Shown: positions 19,849 through 32,360 of the stretch, piece by piece
Layout: each line of letters begins with the position of its first letter
How positions within the stretch are numbered: the stretch's first letter is position 1
Assembly (NCBI GenBank): GCA_913060815.1
Contig: CAJXSZ010000001.1
Coordinates: 369,645-433,644, forward strand
Reading direction: 5' to 3'
Length of the DNA stretch: 64,000 nt
From: an uncultured Sulfitobacter sp.
GTDB taxonomy: Bacteria > Pseudomonadota > Alphaproteobacteria > Rhodobacterales > Rhodobacteraceae
The notes under the pieces: generated by a model
Databases searched by the model: none
The model's input: only the letters and a program-made list of their open reading frames with translations
Told to the model about the DNA's origin: nothing
Program-made: the position numbers and the translations under genes

Positions 19849-21201
19849 CTAGGCTTGTGAAAGGCCGTGATCGATGTCGGACAGGACTTTGGCCACTTCC
19901 GCCTCTTCAATCACCAAAGCAGGCGAACAGATCAGGTTTGGTCCAGAAACGCGCACCATCGTGCCAGCGGCATAGGTTGCCTCATAAACGGCGTCGATGC
20001 GCTTTTTATCGAGCGGTGTCTTTTTGTCCTTGTCGCCAATAAGTTCCATCGCTGTCATCAGACCCACGCCGCCACGGACATCACCGATTATGTCGTGTTT
20101 CTCCATCAATGCTTTGAAGCCCTCGAACATCTGGGTGCCACGCGCGGCAGCATTGTCTTTGACGTTGAGGCGCTGTGTCTCCTTGAGACAGGCCACAGCC
20201 GCCGCCGCCCCCACGGGATGACCCGAATAGGTATAGCCCGAGCCGATGTTGGCCACGCCCGCAGTGTCGCCCTCGAAGGTCTCGGCCACGGCGTCTGAAA
20301 TCATCACCGCACCAAAAGGGAAGTAGCCGTTGGTGATGGCTTTGGCGGTAGATATCATATCGGGCTTGATTCCAAAGTGACGCCCGCCCGACCAGCTGCC
20401 AAGACGGCCAAAGGCGGTGATGACCTCGTCCAGCAGCAGCAGGATGCTGTGACGCGAACAGATTTCGCGCACGCCTTTGTGGAAACTCGGATGCGGCGGG
20501 ATCACACCGCCTGCACCCAGAACAGGCTCCATGATGAACGCCGCGATGGTGTTCGGACCTTGGAAAGCGATCTCGTCTTCGAGCGCTTGCAAACAGAGCT
20601 GGGCCAGCTTTTCGGGATCCGTTTCATTGAATGGATTGCGGTAGGTATAGGGGGCGGGCAGGTGGTGACATCCCGCCAGCAGCGGCTCGTATTGCGTGCG
20701 GAAGTTGGCGTTGCCGTTGATGGAGGCGCCGCCTGTATGCGTACCGTGATAGCCCTTCTTGAGCGATAGATATTTGGTGCGCCCCGCCTGACCACGCACC
20801 TTGTGATACTGCCGCGCGAGACGCAGCATGATCTCGACGCTGTCAGAGCCGCCAGAGGTAAAGAAAGAGCGCGACAGCCCGTCAGGCTCGAAGAATTCAG
20901 CCAGCATGTAGCTGAGTTCAATCACCTGATCATTCGACGTGCCACGGAATGTGGCATAATAGGGCAAGTCGTCCAGCTGGCTTTTGATCGCCTCCTTCAC
21001 GGCCGCGTTCGAGAAGCCCAAGTTGACGTTCCACAGACCGCCCACCGCATCAATCGTTTCATGCCCGTCGATATCGGTGATGCGCACACCGCTGCCCTTG
21101 GTCACGATGCGCGGCGGGTTGGCGTGCATGTCGGCGGGGTGGGCCATCGGATGCCACATATGGCGCGCATTGTTGGCCTTGAGAAAATTTTCGTCTTTCA
21201 T
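19849..21201 (-). CDS. Class III (omega) aminotransferase
   Basis: HPMAHPADMHANPPRIVTKGSGVRITDIDGHETIDAVGGLWNVNLGF; ILLLLDEVITAFGRLGSWSGGRHFGIKPDMISTAKAITNGYFPFGAVMIS (PLP lysine region). Confidence 0.9.
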   Translation of the reverse strand: MKDENFLKANNARHMWHPMAHPADMHANPPRIVTKGSGVRITDIDGHETIDAVGGLWNVNLGFSNAAVKEAIKSQLDDLPYYATFRGTSNDQVIELSYMLAEFFEPDGLSRSFFTSGGSDSVEIMLRLARQYHKVRGQAGRTKYLSLKKGYHGTHTGGASINGNANFRTQYEPLLAGCHHLPAPYTYRNPFNETDPEKLAQLCLQALEDEIAFQGPNTIAAFIMEPVLGAGGVIPPHPSFHKGVREICSRHSILLLLDEVITAFGRLGSWSGGRHFGIKPDMISTAKAITNGYFPFGAVMISDAVAETFEGDTAGVANIGSGYTYSGHPVGAAAAVACLKETQRLNVKDNAAARGTQMFEGFKALMEKHDIIGDVRGGVGLMTAMELIGDKDKKTPLDKKRIDAVYEATYAAGTMVRVSGPNLICSPALVIEEAEVAKVLSDIDHGLSQA

Positions 21202-22004
21202 TTCAGGTGCTCCTGCAAAGGGGATTGATGAGGGGCGGCGGGTTGGATGCCACCCAATTCGCGGGTGAGCTTTTGACCAGCTGTCAAAAGCGCTGTTTCA
21301 ATTTTGCGTGCCAGTGCCCCGTCAAATCGTGATGCGACGGCGGCCACTGCGATGGCCCCTGCTGGTCTGCCATTCGCACCGAAAAAGGCGACAGAGGTAC
21401 CGATGACATCAGCTTCATAAGACTGGTTTGCACGGGCAAAACCTTGGGTGAGAGTCTGCGCGAGTGCGGCACGAAATGCAGGTTCCGAGGGCAGGGTGTT
21501 CTGAGTGAATTGCTCCAGATCCGATGCGGCAATCATCGCGGCGCTTTCGCTGGCTGGCAGATGGGCGGCAATCGCAAGACCTGATGCAGTGGCGTGCACG
21601 GGCAGATCGATGGAGGGGTCCATAAAGACGCGGGTTGCGCGGTCGGGTTCCGCGACCGACACGTTCATCAGGCGACCAGAGGACAAAAGCGTTGCATGGG
21701 CCGTCTCTTGGGTCAGGTCCCGCAAGGCCTCCACATGCGGTTGCAGGATCGCCATCAGGGGGAAGCTCTGTTCGCGGATGCGTGCAAGGTTAATCGGGGC
21801 CAGCCCGAGGTGATAGTGCTTGGTGCGTGCATCCTGCTCGACAAAGCCGTTACGCTCGAGCGCCGTCAGACAGCGTAGTGTCGTCGTCTTATCGAATCCT
21901 GCCAGCCGCGCAAGCTCGCTCAGCCCCAGTGTGGGATTCTGGACCGTGAAATGGCGCAGCAGCGACAGGGCTTTGTCGACAGTGCTCATAACGGGTTTCG
22001 ACAT
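21198..22004 (-). CDS. IclR family transcriptional regulator
   Basis: HTH STVDKALSLLRHFTVQNPTLGLSELARLAGFDKTTTLRCLTALERNGFVEQ; IclR effector domain PIDLPVHATASGLAIAAHLP. Confidence 0.88.
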   Translation of the reverse strand: MSKPVMSTVDKALSLLRHFTVQNPTLGLSELARLAGFDKTTTLRCLTALERNGFVEQDARTKHYHLGLAPINLARIREQSFPLMAILQPHVEALRDLTQETAHATLLSSGRLMNVSVAEPDRATRVFMDPSIDLPVHATASGLAIAAHLPASESAAMIAASDLEQFTQNTLPSEPAFRAALAQTLTQGFARANQSYEADVIGTSVAFFGANGRPAGAIAVAAVASRFDGALARKIETALLTAGQKLTRELGGIQPAAPHQSPLQEHLK

Positions 22005-22167
22005 GGGGCGGGGGCTCCTCGTGGTGCGGGTTCACAGTAATGTTGACAGAACAAAAGGTGCAGTGCAAACTATATGTACCGACGGTAACAATAGCGTACC
22101 GACGTGGTCAAGACACGATCTGCTCGACAATTTCACGGGGGCGAAGACCTCCATCAGGGAGAATGAA

Positions 22168-23115
22168 ATGAAGACCATCACCAAGGCCGTATTGGCCGCC
22201 AGCACGGCGCTTGCCCTGCTTGCCGCACCTATCGCGGCTGTCGCCGAATACCCCGAAAAGCCGGTTTCATTTGTGGTGCCTTGGCCTCCGGGTGACCTCG
22301 AGGATGTGCTGACGCGCATGATTGCCGAAGACTTCCAGATTAAATACGGCGTGCCAGCGGCTGTGGTGAACAAGCCCGGCGGCGGCGGTGGCCCGTTCCC
22401 GGGGGCTGTTGAAGTGGCCAATGCGCCTGCGGATGGCTACACAGTCGGTTCCTTCATTATCGCGGTGCCTGTTGTCGGCCCGAACATCGGCATTCCAGAG
22501 TTGAGCCCCGATCCGTTCGAACCGCTTGGCACATTCCTGACGTATCCCTTCGTGATCGTGGCAGGGGCCGATGCGCCCTATGACGATATGGCAGGACTGG
22601 CTGCGCATGCGAAAGAAAACGATGTGGTGCTCGGCCACTTTGGCGCGCCGTTGGTTCCAACGCAGGTGACCAAGGCGCTCGCCAAAAAGATGGAGTTCTC
22701 CTACGCTTCGGACGCTGCATTCGATGCGCTTGACTGCAACACGCTGGCTTCTGGCGATGTGGATGTGATCAACACCACGCTGCAACTGGTGCTGCCGTGC
22801 TTGGACGATGTCAAAGTGCTGGCCTCCATCGGTGGCGAGCGGATCAGCCTGACACCTGATGCACCCACCGTGGCCGAGCTTGCGCCCGAGTTGAACGTAT
22901 CGCTCTGGAACGGCTTGTTTGTGCACAAGGACACGCCTGCGGATGTGCGTGAAAAGATCATCGAAGTTGCCTCGGAGACAGTGATGTCCGAGCGCGCCCA
23001 AGCGCTGGCCGCCGAGACTGGCGCGCTGGTCTACTGGATCAATGCCGAAGACAGCAAAGCGCTGATCGCCAAGGATATCAAGACAATGGGTGCCATCGGC
23101 GCCATGCTTGAGTAA
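22168..23115 (+). CDS. tctC: Tripartite tricarboxylate transporter (TTT) substrate-binding protein (TctC/Bug)
   Basis: MKTITKAVLAASTALALLAAPIAAVAEYPEKPVSFVVPWPPGDLEDVLTRMIAEDFQIKYGVPAAVVNKPGGGG; start at ATG 22168, not 21820. Confidence 0.88.
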   Translation: MKTITKAVLAASTALALLAAPIAAVAEYPEKPVSFVVPWPPGDLEDVLTRMIAEDFQIKYGVPAAVVNKPGGGGGPFPGAVEVANAPADGYTVGSFIIAVPVVGPNIGIPELSPDPFEPLGTFLTYPFVIVAGADAPYDDMAGLAAHAKENDVVLGHFGAPLVPTQVTKALAKKMEFSYASDAAFDALDCNTLASGDVDVINTTLQLVLPCLDDVKVLASIGGERISLTPDAPTVAELAPELNVSLWNGLFVHKDTPADVREKIIEVASETVMSERAQALAAETGALVYWINAEDSKALIAKDIKTMGAIGAMLE

Positions 23116-23193
23116 ACTGGTCGCAGCGCTGCCCTTGGCGGGGAGGCGCTGCATCCGCGCGCTTTGGGCCATTTCACAAAAGGGCACGCCACC

Positions 23194-23733
23194 ATGACCC
23201 GCCTCAAAGGGCTGCAAGAGCTTTTTAAACGCTATAGGCGCCCCGGTGATATTGTTTTCGCTTGGGTTTTCCTGCTCTTCTCGCTGTTTCTGCTAAGCCA
23301 GCTTGGCACCCAAGCGCCGTGGAAATCAGGAGGCAAGACGTTCACCCAGCCTGCCTTCTGGCCGACAATCTCCATCATAATTATGGCAGGGTTTGCCGCC
23401 CTCCATCTGCTCTCATCCGCCTTGTCCCCACGTATCCTGGGGCGCTGGGCCGAGGTATGGGCGTGGGTCCGCTCGGTCGAATACGCTGGCTGGTTCATGG
23501 CGTACGTCTTTATTGTGCCGCAGCTGGGCTATCTGGGCACAACGATCATCTTCGCGGTGCTGTTGGCCTTGCGCGCAGGCTACCGCGATAGGCGAACCTT
23601 TCTTGCGATGGCCCTGACAGGCATCGCAATTGTAGTTTTGTTCAAGTCGCTATTGCAGGTCAAAATACCGGGGGGGGCGATTTACGAATTCCTGCCCACC
23701 GCGCTGCGCTCCTTCATGCTGACCTATTTCTGA
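23194..23733 (+). CDS. tctB: TTT small permease (TctB family)
   Basis: About 180 aa membrane protein with hydrophobic segments between tctC- and tctA-like genes; GFAALHLLSSALSPRI...QLGYLGTTIIFAVLLALRAGYR. Confidence 0.82.
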   Translation: MTRLKGLQELFKRYRRPGDIVFAWVFLLFSLFLLSQLGTQAPWKSGGKTFTQPAFWPTISIIIMAGFAALHLLSSALSPRILGRWAEVWAWVRSVEYAGWFMAYVFIVPQLGYLGTTIIFAVLLALRAGYRDRRTFLAMALTGIAIVVLFKSLLQVKIPGGAIYEFLPTALRSFMLTYF

Positions 23734-23745
23734 AAGACCTGACTG

Positions 23746-25266
23746 ATGGATGTACTCACCTCTGCTGTGACGTTGTTGATGGACTGGCAGGTGCTGCTGG
23801 CGCTGCTGATCGGCTCCATCGGCGGGGTGATCATCGGTGCGATCCCCGGAGTGGGGGCGGCGGTGGCCATTGCGATCCTGCTGCCAGCGACTTTTGCCCT
23901 GCCGCCCTTGGTCGGTCTGGTGATGCTGCTGGGGATCTACGGCTCTAGCATGTATGGGGGCGCGCTGCCTGCGGTGTTGATCAACACACCGGGCACGGCG
24001 GTGAACGCGCTGACGACGTACGACGGCTACCCGATGACGCAAAGGGGCGAGGCGCGACGCGCTGTGGCACTTGCCTATTCCGCCTCTTTCTTTGGGGGCA
24101 TCTTCTCGATCCTGTGTCTGATGCTGCTGGCCCCGCTGCTGGCCAAGATTGCTCCGCATTTCGGCTCTCGCGAGATTTTTCTTGCGGCTCTTCTGGGCAT
24201 CATCCTTGTGGTGCTGGCCCACCGCGGCCAGATTTTCGCTGCGGGTATGCTCGCCGCGTTCGGGATCTTCCTGCAAACCGTAGGGCTTGAGCCGATCACC
24301 TACTCGCGCCAGTTCACCTTTGGCCAGACGTGGCTCACCTCTGGCGTTGATCTGATTGTTGTTGTGCTGGGCCTCTTCGCGCTGAGCCAAGCATTCTTGC
24401 TCCTCACCCAACCCGACGAAAGTCCTGAGATGGTTTCGATTGAAGGCTCCATGCTATCGGGGCTCAAGGAGTTATGGCTTTATAAACGCGTGGCGACTGT
24501 CGCATCGAGCCTTGGAGTCTTGATGGGCATGATCCCCGGTGTGGGAGAGTTCACGGCACAATTCATGTCCTACACCTATGCGCAGAAGACCTCAAAAACG
24601 CCCGAGTTGTTTGGCAAGGGGGCGCCCGAAGGGTTGATTGCTTCGGAGGCGGCCAACAACGCCGTACCGGGTGCGGCGATGATCCCTTTGCTGGCGCTCG
24701 GCATTCCGGGGGAGGCGCTCACGGCGATGATGCTTTCTGTCTTCTATGTGCACAACGTGATCCCCGGCCCGCAGTTGTTCCAGAACGACATGCCGTTTGT
24801 CATGGCGCTCTATCTGGCGTTGTTGGTGCTCAATATGATTGTGCTGGCGTTTCTCATGGTGTCCACCAACCGCCTGACCAAAATGATCGAACTGCCCACG
24901 CGGCTCATTGGTGTGACGATCCTGTTGCTGGGTTTTGTGGGCGTCTACAGCTTGCGCAATTCTATCACGGATTGCGCCATCGCGGCGGGGTTTGGCGTGT
25001 TTGGCGTTATCCTGAAACGGCTCAACCTGCCTATCGTGCCGATTATCCTCGGCATGGTGCTCGGCGGAATCATGGAGACCAAGCTGCGTTCGGCCATGCC
25101 ACGGGTGAAGGACCCGCTGGACATGATTGAACGCCCGATTGCGATGATAATCTTCGTCATGATTCTGCTGGTGATCGCCCTGCATATCCGCACGCTGGTA
25201 AAGGAGGCGCGCAATCCACCGCGCGATGTGGACACTGATATTCATCCTACGCAACAGGGCCAGTAA
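23746..25266 (+). CDS. tctA: TTT large permease (TctA family)
   Basis: IGSIGGVIIGAIPGVGAAVAIAILLPATFALPPLVGLVMLLGIYGSSMYGGALPAVLINTPGTAVNALTTYDGYPMTQRGEARRA is a TctA hallmark. Confidence 0.95.
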   Translation: MDVLTSAVTLLMDWQVLLALLIGSIGGVIIGAIPGVGAAVAIAILLPATFALPPLVGLVMLLGIYGSSMYGGALPAVLINTPGTAVNALTTYDGYPMTQRGEARRAVALAYSASFFGGIFSILCLMLLAPLLAKIAPHFGSREIFLAALLGIILVVLAHRGQIFAAGMLAAFGIFLQTVGLEPITYSRQFTFGQTWLTSGVDLIVVVLGLFALSQAFLLLTQPDESPEMVSIEGSMLSGLKELWLYKRVATVASSLGVLMGMIPGVGEFTAQFMSYTYAQKTSKTPELFGKGAPEGLIASEAANNAVPGAAMIPLLALGIPGEALTAMMLSVFYVHNVIPGPQLFQNDMPFVMALYLALLVLNMIVLAFLMVSTNRLTKMIELPTRLIGVTILLLGFVGVYSLRNSITDCAIAAGFGVFGVILKRLNLPIVPIILGMVLGGIMETKLRSAMPRVKDPLDMIERPIAMIIFVMILLVIALHIRTLVKEARNPPRDVDTDIHPTQQGQ

Positions 25267-25278
25267 GGGAGCACACCC

Positions 25279-26514
25279 ATGAGCAAAACCATACTCGTCA
25301 TCGGCACCTATGACACCAAGGACGAAGAGCTGCATTATGTCGCCGAGCGGATCGAGGCGATGGGGGGCAGCGTTGTCTCGATGGATGTGAGCGTGCTGGG
25401 CGATCCGTCAAAGCCCGCCGATTGGTCCAAGCATCAGGTGGCCGAAGCCGGCGGTTCCAGCATTAAGGCCGCCATCGACAGCGGCGACGAGAATACGGCC
25501 ATGCAGATCATGGCGCGGGGCGCGGCGCTCCTCACTGCGCAATTGCACAGTGACGGCGCGATTGACGGCATGATTGCCCTTGGCGGGACGATGGGCACCG
25601 ATCTGGCGCTCGATTGTGCGCAGGCCCTGCCGATGGGCGTGCCAAAATATGTCGTCTCCACCGTAAGCTTTTCACCCATCATCCCGACAGAGCGCCTCAG
25701 CCCCGATATCCAGATGATCCTCTGGGCGGGCGGGCTTTATGGCCTCAACGCGATCTGCAAATCCTCGCTGTCCCAAGCGTCGGGGGCCGTGTTGGGCGCT
25801 GCCATGGCGGTGGAAGCGCCTGAGGCCACGCGGCCGATGATCGGGATGACTTCACTAGGGTCGTCCTGCCTCAAGTATATGAAGCTGCTGCGCGATCCGC
25901 TGATTGAACGGGGCTTTGACGTCGCTGTGTTTCACGCCACGGGCATGGGCGGTATGGCGTTCGAGGCGCTGGCCCGCCAAGGAAAATTCGCCGCTGTGAT
26001 GGATTTTTCACTCCAAGAGCTGAGCAATTTGGTCGGTGGCTCGGTTGTGCATTCAGGTCAGGACCGTTTGACGGGGGCAGGGGCCGCGGGTGTGCCTCAA
26101 ATTGTTGCCGCAGGCTGCGCCGACCTAATTGATTTTGCAGGCTGGCAGGAAATCCCAGCACAATATGGCGACCGCCCGCTACACGAGCATAACCGCCTGA
26201 TCAAATCCGCCGTTCTGTCAGCGCAGGAGCGGCGTGCGGTGGTTCAGGCGATGGCAGAACGTTTGGCAGAAGCAAAAGGCCCCGCTCATGTCCTGATGCC
26301 CACCCAAGGCATTGAGGAATGGGACAGGGAAGGCGAGCCGATGTATGATCCAGAAGCACTGGCGGCGATGGTGGACGAGATGGGCAAGGCCGTCAAAGCG
26401 CCAACCGAGCTGACGATGCTGGACTGTCACATCAATGATCAGGCCTTCGCGGATGCAGCGCTTAGGGTTCTGGACGGCTGGATCGCCGATGGCTCTGTCA
26501 AACCCATGCTTTAG
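25279..26514 (+). CDS. Tm-1-like ATP-binding protein (UPF0261 family)
   Basis: KTILVIGTYDTKDEELHYVAERIEAMGGSVVSMDVSVLGDP; IGMTSLGSSCLKYMKLLRDPLIERGFDVAVFHATGMGGMAFEAL; GVPQIVAAGCADLIDFAGW. Confidence 0.88.
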   Translation: MSKTILVIGTYDTKDEELHYVAERIEAMGGSVVSMDVSVLGDPSKPADWSKHQVAEAGGSSIKAAIDSGDENTAMQIMARGAALLTAQLHSDGAIDGMIALGGTMGTDLALDCAQALPMGVPKYVVSTVSFSPIIPTERLSPDIQMILWAGGLYGLNAICKSSLSQASGAVLGAAMAVEAPEATRPMIGMTSLGSSCLKYMKLLRDPLIERGFDVAVFHATGMGGMAFEALARQGKFAAVMDFSLQELSNLVGGSVVHSGQDRLTGAGAAGVPQIVAAGCADLIDFAGWQEIPAQYGDRPLHEHNRLIKSAVLSAQERRAVVQAMAERLAEAKGPAHVLMPTQGIEEWDREGEPMYDPEALAAMVDEMGKAVKAPTELTMLDCHINDQAFADAALRVLDGWIADGSVKPML

Positions 26515-27422
26515 GATGTGGCATGGGCGAGATGCTTTTTGCCTGCGTCCCGTACCAAGGCTGCAATCTCTTCTAATTGGACCGAAAGCGCGGAGGTCTT
26601 GCGCCAGATCATGCCAACAGTGCGTTTGGGGTGAGGCGCGCCCATTGGCGCCACGCTGACGCGTGCCGAGCGTGTCTCAACAGGAACAGCCATTTCGGGG
26701 ATAAGCGTCACTCCGATGCCAGCGCCCACCATCTGGACAAGCGTGCTGAGCGATGAGCCGTCCAGTCCCTCGCGCGGCAGGGCATTGCGCAGGGTGCAAA
26801 ACGACAACGCCTGATCGCGAAAGCAGTGTCCTTCCTCCAGCAACAAAAGTTGCATCTGGCTAAGCGCATTCATATCGGGCACGGGGCGTTCGGCATCGGC
26901 CTCGGGGCGCACCAGCACCATCGCTTCGTCAAAAAGTGCCACCTCCGTCAGTGCAGGCTCGGAGACGGGCAGGGCCACGATAGCGCAGTCAAGCTTGCCG
27001 TCGCCCAGCTCCTCGATGAGTTTGTGGGTCATTGTCTCGCGTACCAGCAGATCAATTTCGGGAAAGCGGGAGGTGATCTGCCCGATTATCGAAGGCAGCA
27101 GATAGGGCGCGATGGTGGGGATGACGCCAATGCGCAAACGGCTGAGCGCTGTGCCGCCCACGCTGCGCGCCAGATCGCCCAAGGCTTCTGCCTCCCGCAA
27201 GATTGTGTTTGCACGGGGGGCAAACTGCTCTCCGAAGGCTGTCAGCTGGACGTGGCGCGCAGAGCGCTCGAAAAGCTGATGGCCCACCGCCGCCTCAAGG
27301 GCTGCGATCTGTGCCGAGAGGGCAGGCTGGGAGATCGCGCAAAAATCGGCAGCGCGGCCAAAATGGCCCTGCCGCGCGACGGCTTCGAAATAGCGGAGCT
27401 GTTTAAGTGTGAAATTGATCAT
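26511..27422 (-). CDS. oxyR: LysR family hydrogen peroxide-inducible regulator OxyR
   Basis: LysR HTH FTLKQLRYFEAVARQGHFGRAADFCAISQPALSAQIAALE; LLLLEEGHCFRDQALSFC around the redox Cys; divergent from katG. Confidence 0.9.
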   Translation of the reverse strand: MINFTLKQLRYFEAVARQGHFGRAADFCAISQPALSAQIAALEAAVGHQLFERSARHVQLTAFGEQFAPRANTILREAEALGDLARSVGGTALSRLRIGVIPTIAPYLLPSIIGQITSRFPEIDLLVRETMTHKLIEELGDGKLDCAIVALPVSEPALTEVALFDEAMVLVRPEADAERPVPDMNALSQMQLLLLEEGHCFRDQALSFCTLRNALPREGLDGSSLSTLVQMVGAGIGVTLIPEMAVPVETRSARVSVAPMGAPHPKRTVGMIWRKTSALSVQLEEIAALVRDAGKKHLAHATS

Positions 27423-27431
27423 AGGCTTAAC

Positions 27432-27443
27432 TTATCATGATAA
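27432..27443. promoter_or_regulatory. Palindrome TTATCATGATAA in the oxyR-katG divergent intergenic region (candidate LysR/OxyR box)
   Basis: Perfect 12-nt palindrome adjacent to the oxyR start, in the intergenic region shared with katG. Confidence 0.45.
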
Positions 27444-27511
27444 TCAGAAAATCAAACTTAAACATATCGGCGGGCTTTGTTAGAACGATTGTAAGGGATG
27501 CGAATCCTTAA

Positions 27512-29758
<2,247 letters not shown>

Positions 29759-29777
29759 ACACATCGACGAATGAGAA

Positions 29778-29807
29778 AAGACGCGGCTCCTTTCGGGGCC
29801 GCGTCTT
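29778..29807 (+). terminator. Rho-independent terminator-like hairpin after katG
   Basis: AAGACGCGGCTCC-TTTC-GGGGCCGCGTCTT, 13-bp stem (one G-T wobble). Confidence 0.75.
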
Positions 29808-29886
29808 GCGTTTCTATAGGTGGGAATTTGCCCTGCTAGATGCGACGGCAGAGGCGAAGATCTAGCAGGCCGATGCTCCGGAAAGC

Positions 29887-31680
29887 CTAGGCCGAATGCG
29901 CTGGGATTTTGCGCAAGCAAATCTGTATTTCGATCTGCGCGCCTGCGCTTACACCGTCAAAAGACTTGGGTACTGAACCTGTGTCGGGGCGCAAGAATAC
30001 GCCGCTAGAGGCACAGGCGACTTCGATAGCGTTATTGCTTATATCCTCCACCGAGAAGCCATGCCCGTCTTGAGAAACCCCTGCGGCCACGCGAAAAACG
30101 CGCCCGTCGGCCACGGTCTTTAGTTTGATGTAAACGACTTCGAAATCAGTGGTTTCCAAGTCGTGTTCGAACCTGAAACGCGCATCAACGCGTATTGGCG
30201 TCCAGCTGGATGTGTAGTGGGTATGCACGCCGCTTGGCGTTGAGAGGCTACCATCCGCATGCCCCCGAAACGCTTCCACCAGACTGTCGGTGTCTTTGCC
30301 CTTGCCAGAGGCATAGCCCACGATGTCAGCAGTATAATTGCCGTCCGCGCCGCTGGTCTTGACCACCGTGAGCGCCCCGCCAGCACCGTAGCTATGCGTT
30401 TTACTATCGGGATCGTCATTCCTCCCACCGGGAATTTGGAGCAGGTGGCCCACTTCGAGATTAGCAGGAATATTAGTGCCGTATCGGTCATCGACGATGC
30501 GGTCTGTGACCCAATAGGGCCCCGTGCTGGTGCTGCCGTCGGCGTTCAATTCAATGCTCTTGAACGAGGTCCGTGTCCCTTCTAGCGGGTCGAGCGCGGA
30601 GACGTGGTGGCGGGTGTGGGTGGGAATGGAGGCAAGCCTTGCTTGGTAGGGCGTTGCCACGGTTATTGCCCCAAGTGCCACGAAGTCTTTTGCAACATGG
30701 TCCCAGCGCGTGATCTTTACCTGATCGCTGCCATCGGTGAAACGCACCAACGGGTAGGTAAGATCGGTCACTGCCGTCTCGGCATGACCCGGGATGTGCA
30801 CGCCTGCATTTATGAACGTGCAGCCGTTATGCGCGACACTGTGCATGTCGGATTGTTTGGTGGCGGTATCTCCCATGACATGACCGCTAAACCATGCGGA
30901 CACGGGGTGCTGCTTCATGTGATCGGTAAAGCGCTGGCTTTGGCTGATGTATTGATCACTTAGCGGGTTTGAAGAGGTCGCCATTCCCGTTCCGAACACG
31001 GGCTGGTGGCTGAACACAAATTTGTTGAAACCCGCGTGGTTCTCGATGACCTGAGTGTACCAGTCGAAAACATAGTCGGTGATGATGCCTTCGGTGCCTT
31101 CCCCCATATCGCCAAGATAGATAAACAGGAAATTCCCCCAGATTTCATAGTAAAACGTTTTCTGGAAATAGCGTTTAAAATGGTAGAAGGGATCGCCTTC
31201 TTCTGGCGCAGTGCGTTCGCTCAGAGGTCTGTAGTCGCGGTCGTGATTGCCCGGGATCGGGCTGATGTAAGCGACGCCGCTGCCTTCAAGATCCGCAATC
31301 ACATCAGGAAAATCGTAGTAGGGCACTTTGTTCGAAGCCAGCTCGGCCGCATCGGGAGGGCCGCGGTCGATGATGTCACCCCCTACGACCAAATGGTTCA
31401 CACTTGGATGGTGGACCCGCAGTTCGTTCAAGATATCGCGGCAAATCTGGACCTGATCGGGAAACCCGCCAGCATGGCTTTTGTGATCGGGATTGGCGTC
31501 GGGTTGCAGGTCCTGCATGACCGCGATTGTGCGCTGCTGCGGCTGGTCAACGAGCAGCTCGCGCCCTTCTTGGGTGGGGCGGTCGCCGTCAGTCTGCACC
31601 GTCACCCCGTTTTGCGCTGCATTTGCCATGGAGGCAGGGGCCAACGCCGCACCCGTTGCCAGAAATTTACGGCGATCCAT
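29887..31680 (-). CDS. Tat-exported calcineurin-like metallophosphoesterase with C-terminal accessory region
   Basis: Twin-arginine leader MDRRKFLATGAALAPASMANAA; metallophosphoesterase motifs VVGGDIIDRGPP, PIPGNHDRDY, FSHQP, SGHVMGDT. Confidence 0.85.
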   Translation of the reverse strand: MDRRKFLATGAALAPASMANAAQNGVTVQTDGDRPTQEGRELLVDQPQQRTIAVMQDLQPDANPDHKSHAGGFPDQVQICRDILNELRVHHPSVNHLVVGGDIIDRGPPDAAELASNKVPYYDFPDVIADLEGSGVAYISPIPGNHDRDYRPLSERTAPEEGDPFYHFKRYFQKTFYYEIWGNFLFIYLGDMGEGTEGIITDYVFDWYTQVIENHAGFNKFVFSHQPVFGTGMATSSNPLSDQYISQSQRFTDHMKQHPVSAWFSGHVMGDTATKQSDMHSVAHNGCTFINAGVHIPGHAETAVTDLTYPLVRFTDGSDQVKITRWDHVAKDFVALGAITVATPYQARLASIPTHTRHHVSALDPLEGTRTSFKSIELNADGSTSTGPYWVTDRIVDDRYGTNIPANLEVGHLLQIPGGRNDDPDSKTHSYGAGGALTVVKTSGADGNYTADIVGYASGKGKDTDSLVEAFRGHADGSLSTPSGVHTHYTSSWTPIRVDARFRFEHDLETTDFEVVYIKLKTVADGRVFRVAAGVSQDGHGFSVEDISNNAIEVACASSGVFLRPDTGSVPKSFDGVSAGAQIEIQICLRKIPAHSA

Positions 31681-32360
31681 CGATTAACTCCTGTAAGTGC
31701 AGGACACGCCCACATGGCCCGACAACCTGTTTGGTAACCACTAATAGTGACTACACCAAAAACTGAAAGGAATTTGCATGTTCCACGATTCTCTGTTGTC
31801 CGTTGGGCTCTTTGCTAATTTCTCGGTCCCCAGCTTGGCCTGCGCGCGCAGCATCGAAGAACATAAACAGTCCTAGATTGGTGATTGGTAGGTATCGAAC
31901 GGATTTGGCATGCTCCGCTTCGACGGGCGCACTACTCCTCATCCTGCTGGAAACAGTACGTCCGCCACAATCGAACTTACAAAAACTGGCCTGCTCGTTT
32001 CAGGAGGTGCCGCTACGGGAACCCAAGCCATTCAGTTTGTCGCGGATGCCAGCTTCGTCCTGCACGCCCCGAGCCGGACCATCTTGAACCAAGGTGCCGC
32101 GTGGTTCGACGAAAACCCTTGGATCATCACCGGTGAAGAGCCTGCTGTTGTCGCAGGCTACGCGGAGGGTCAAATGCTGGTTCGAATTCGGGTTTCGGAG
32201 GCTTTCCGAGACTCTGAAGGGCCTGTGCAAACTTCGGCCGCAACGGGAGTTGCCGCGGCGCGGCCATGGATGCCCGCTTATTAGAAATATCTTGATTTAT
32301 TATCTGATTCACTCTCATCCTGTGAGAACACTTCTCGTGTAACAAGAGCGATCATTCTAA

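Noticed and set aside
31910-32284. 124-aa plus-strand ORF upstream of the IclR gene
   Set aside because: Could be a real small protein or gene fragment (ATGTQAIQFVADASFVLHAPSRTIL...), but I found no supporting motif or convincing start/RBS, so it was left uncalled.
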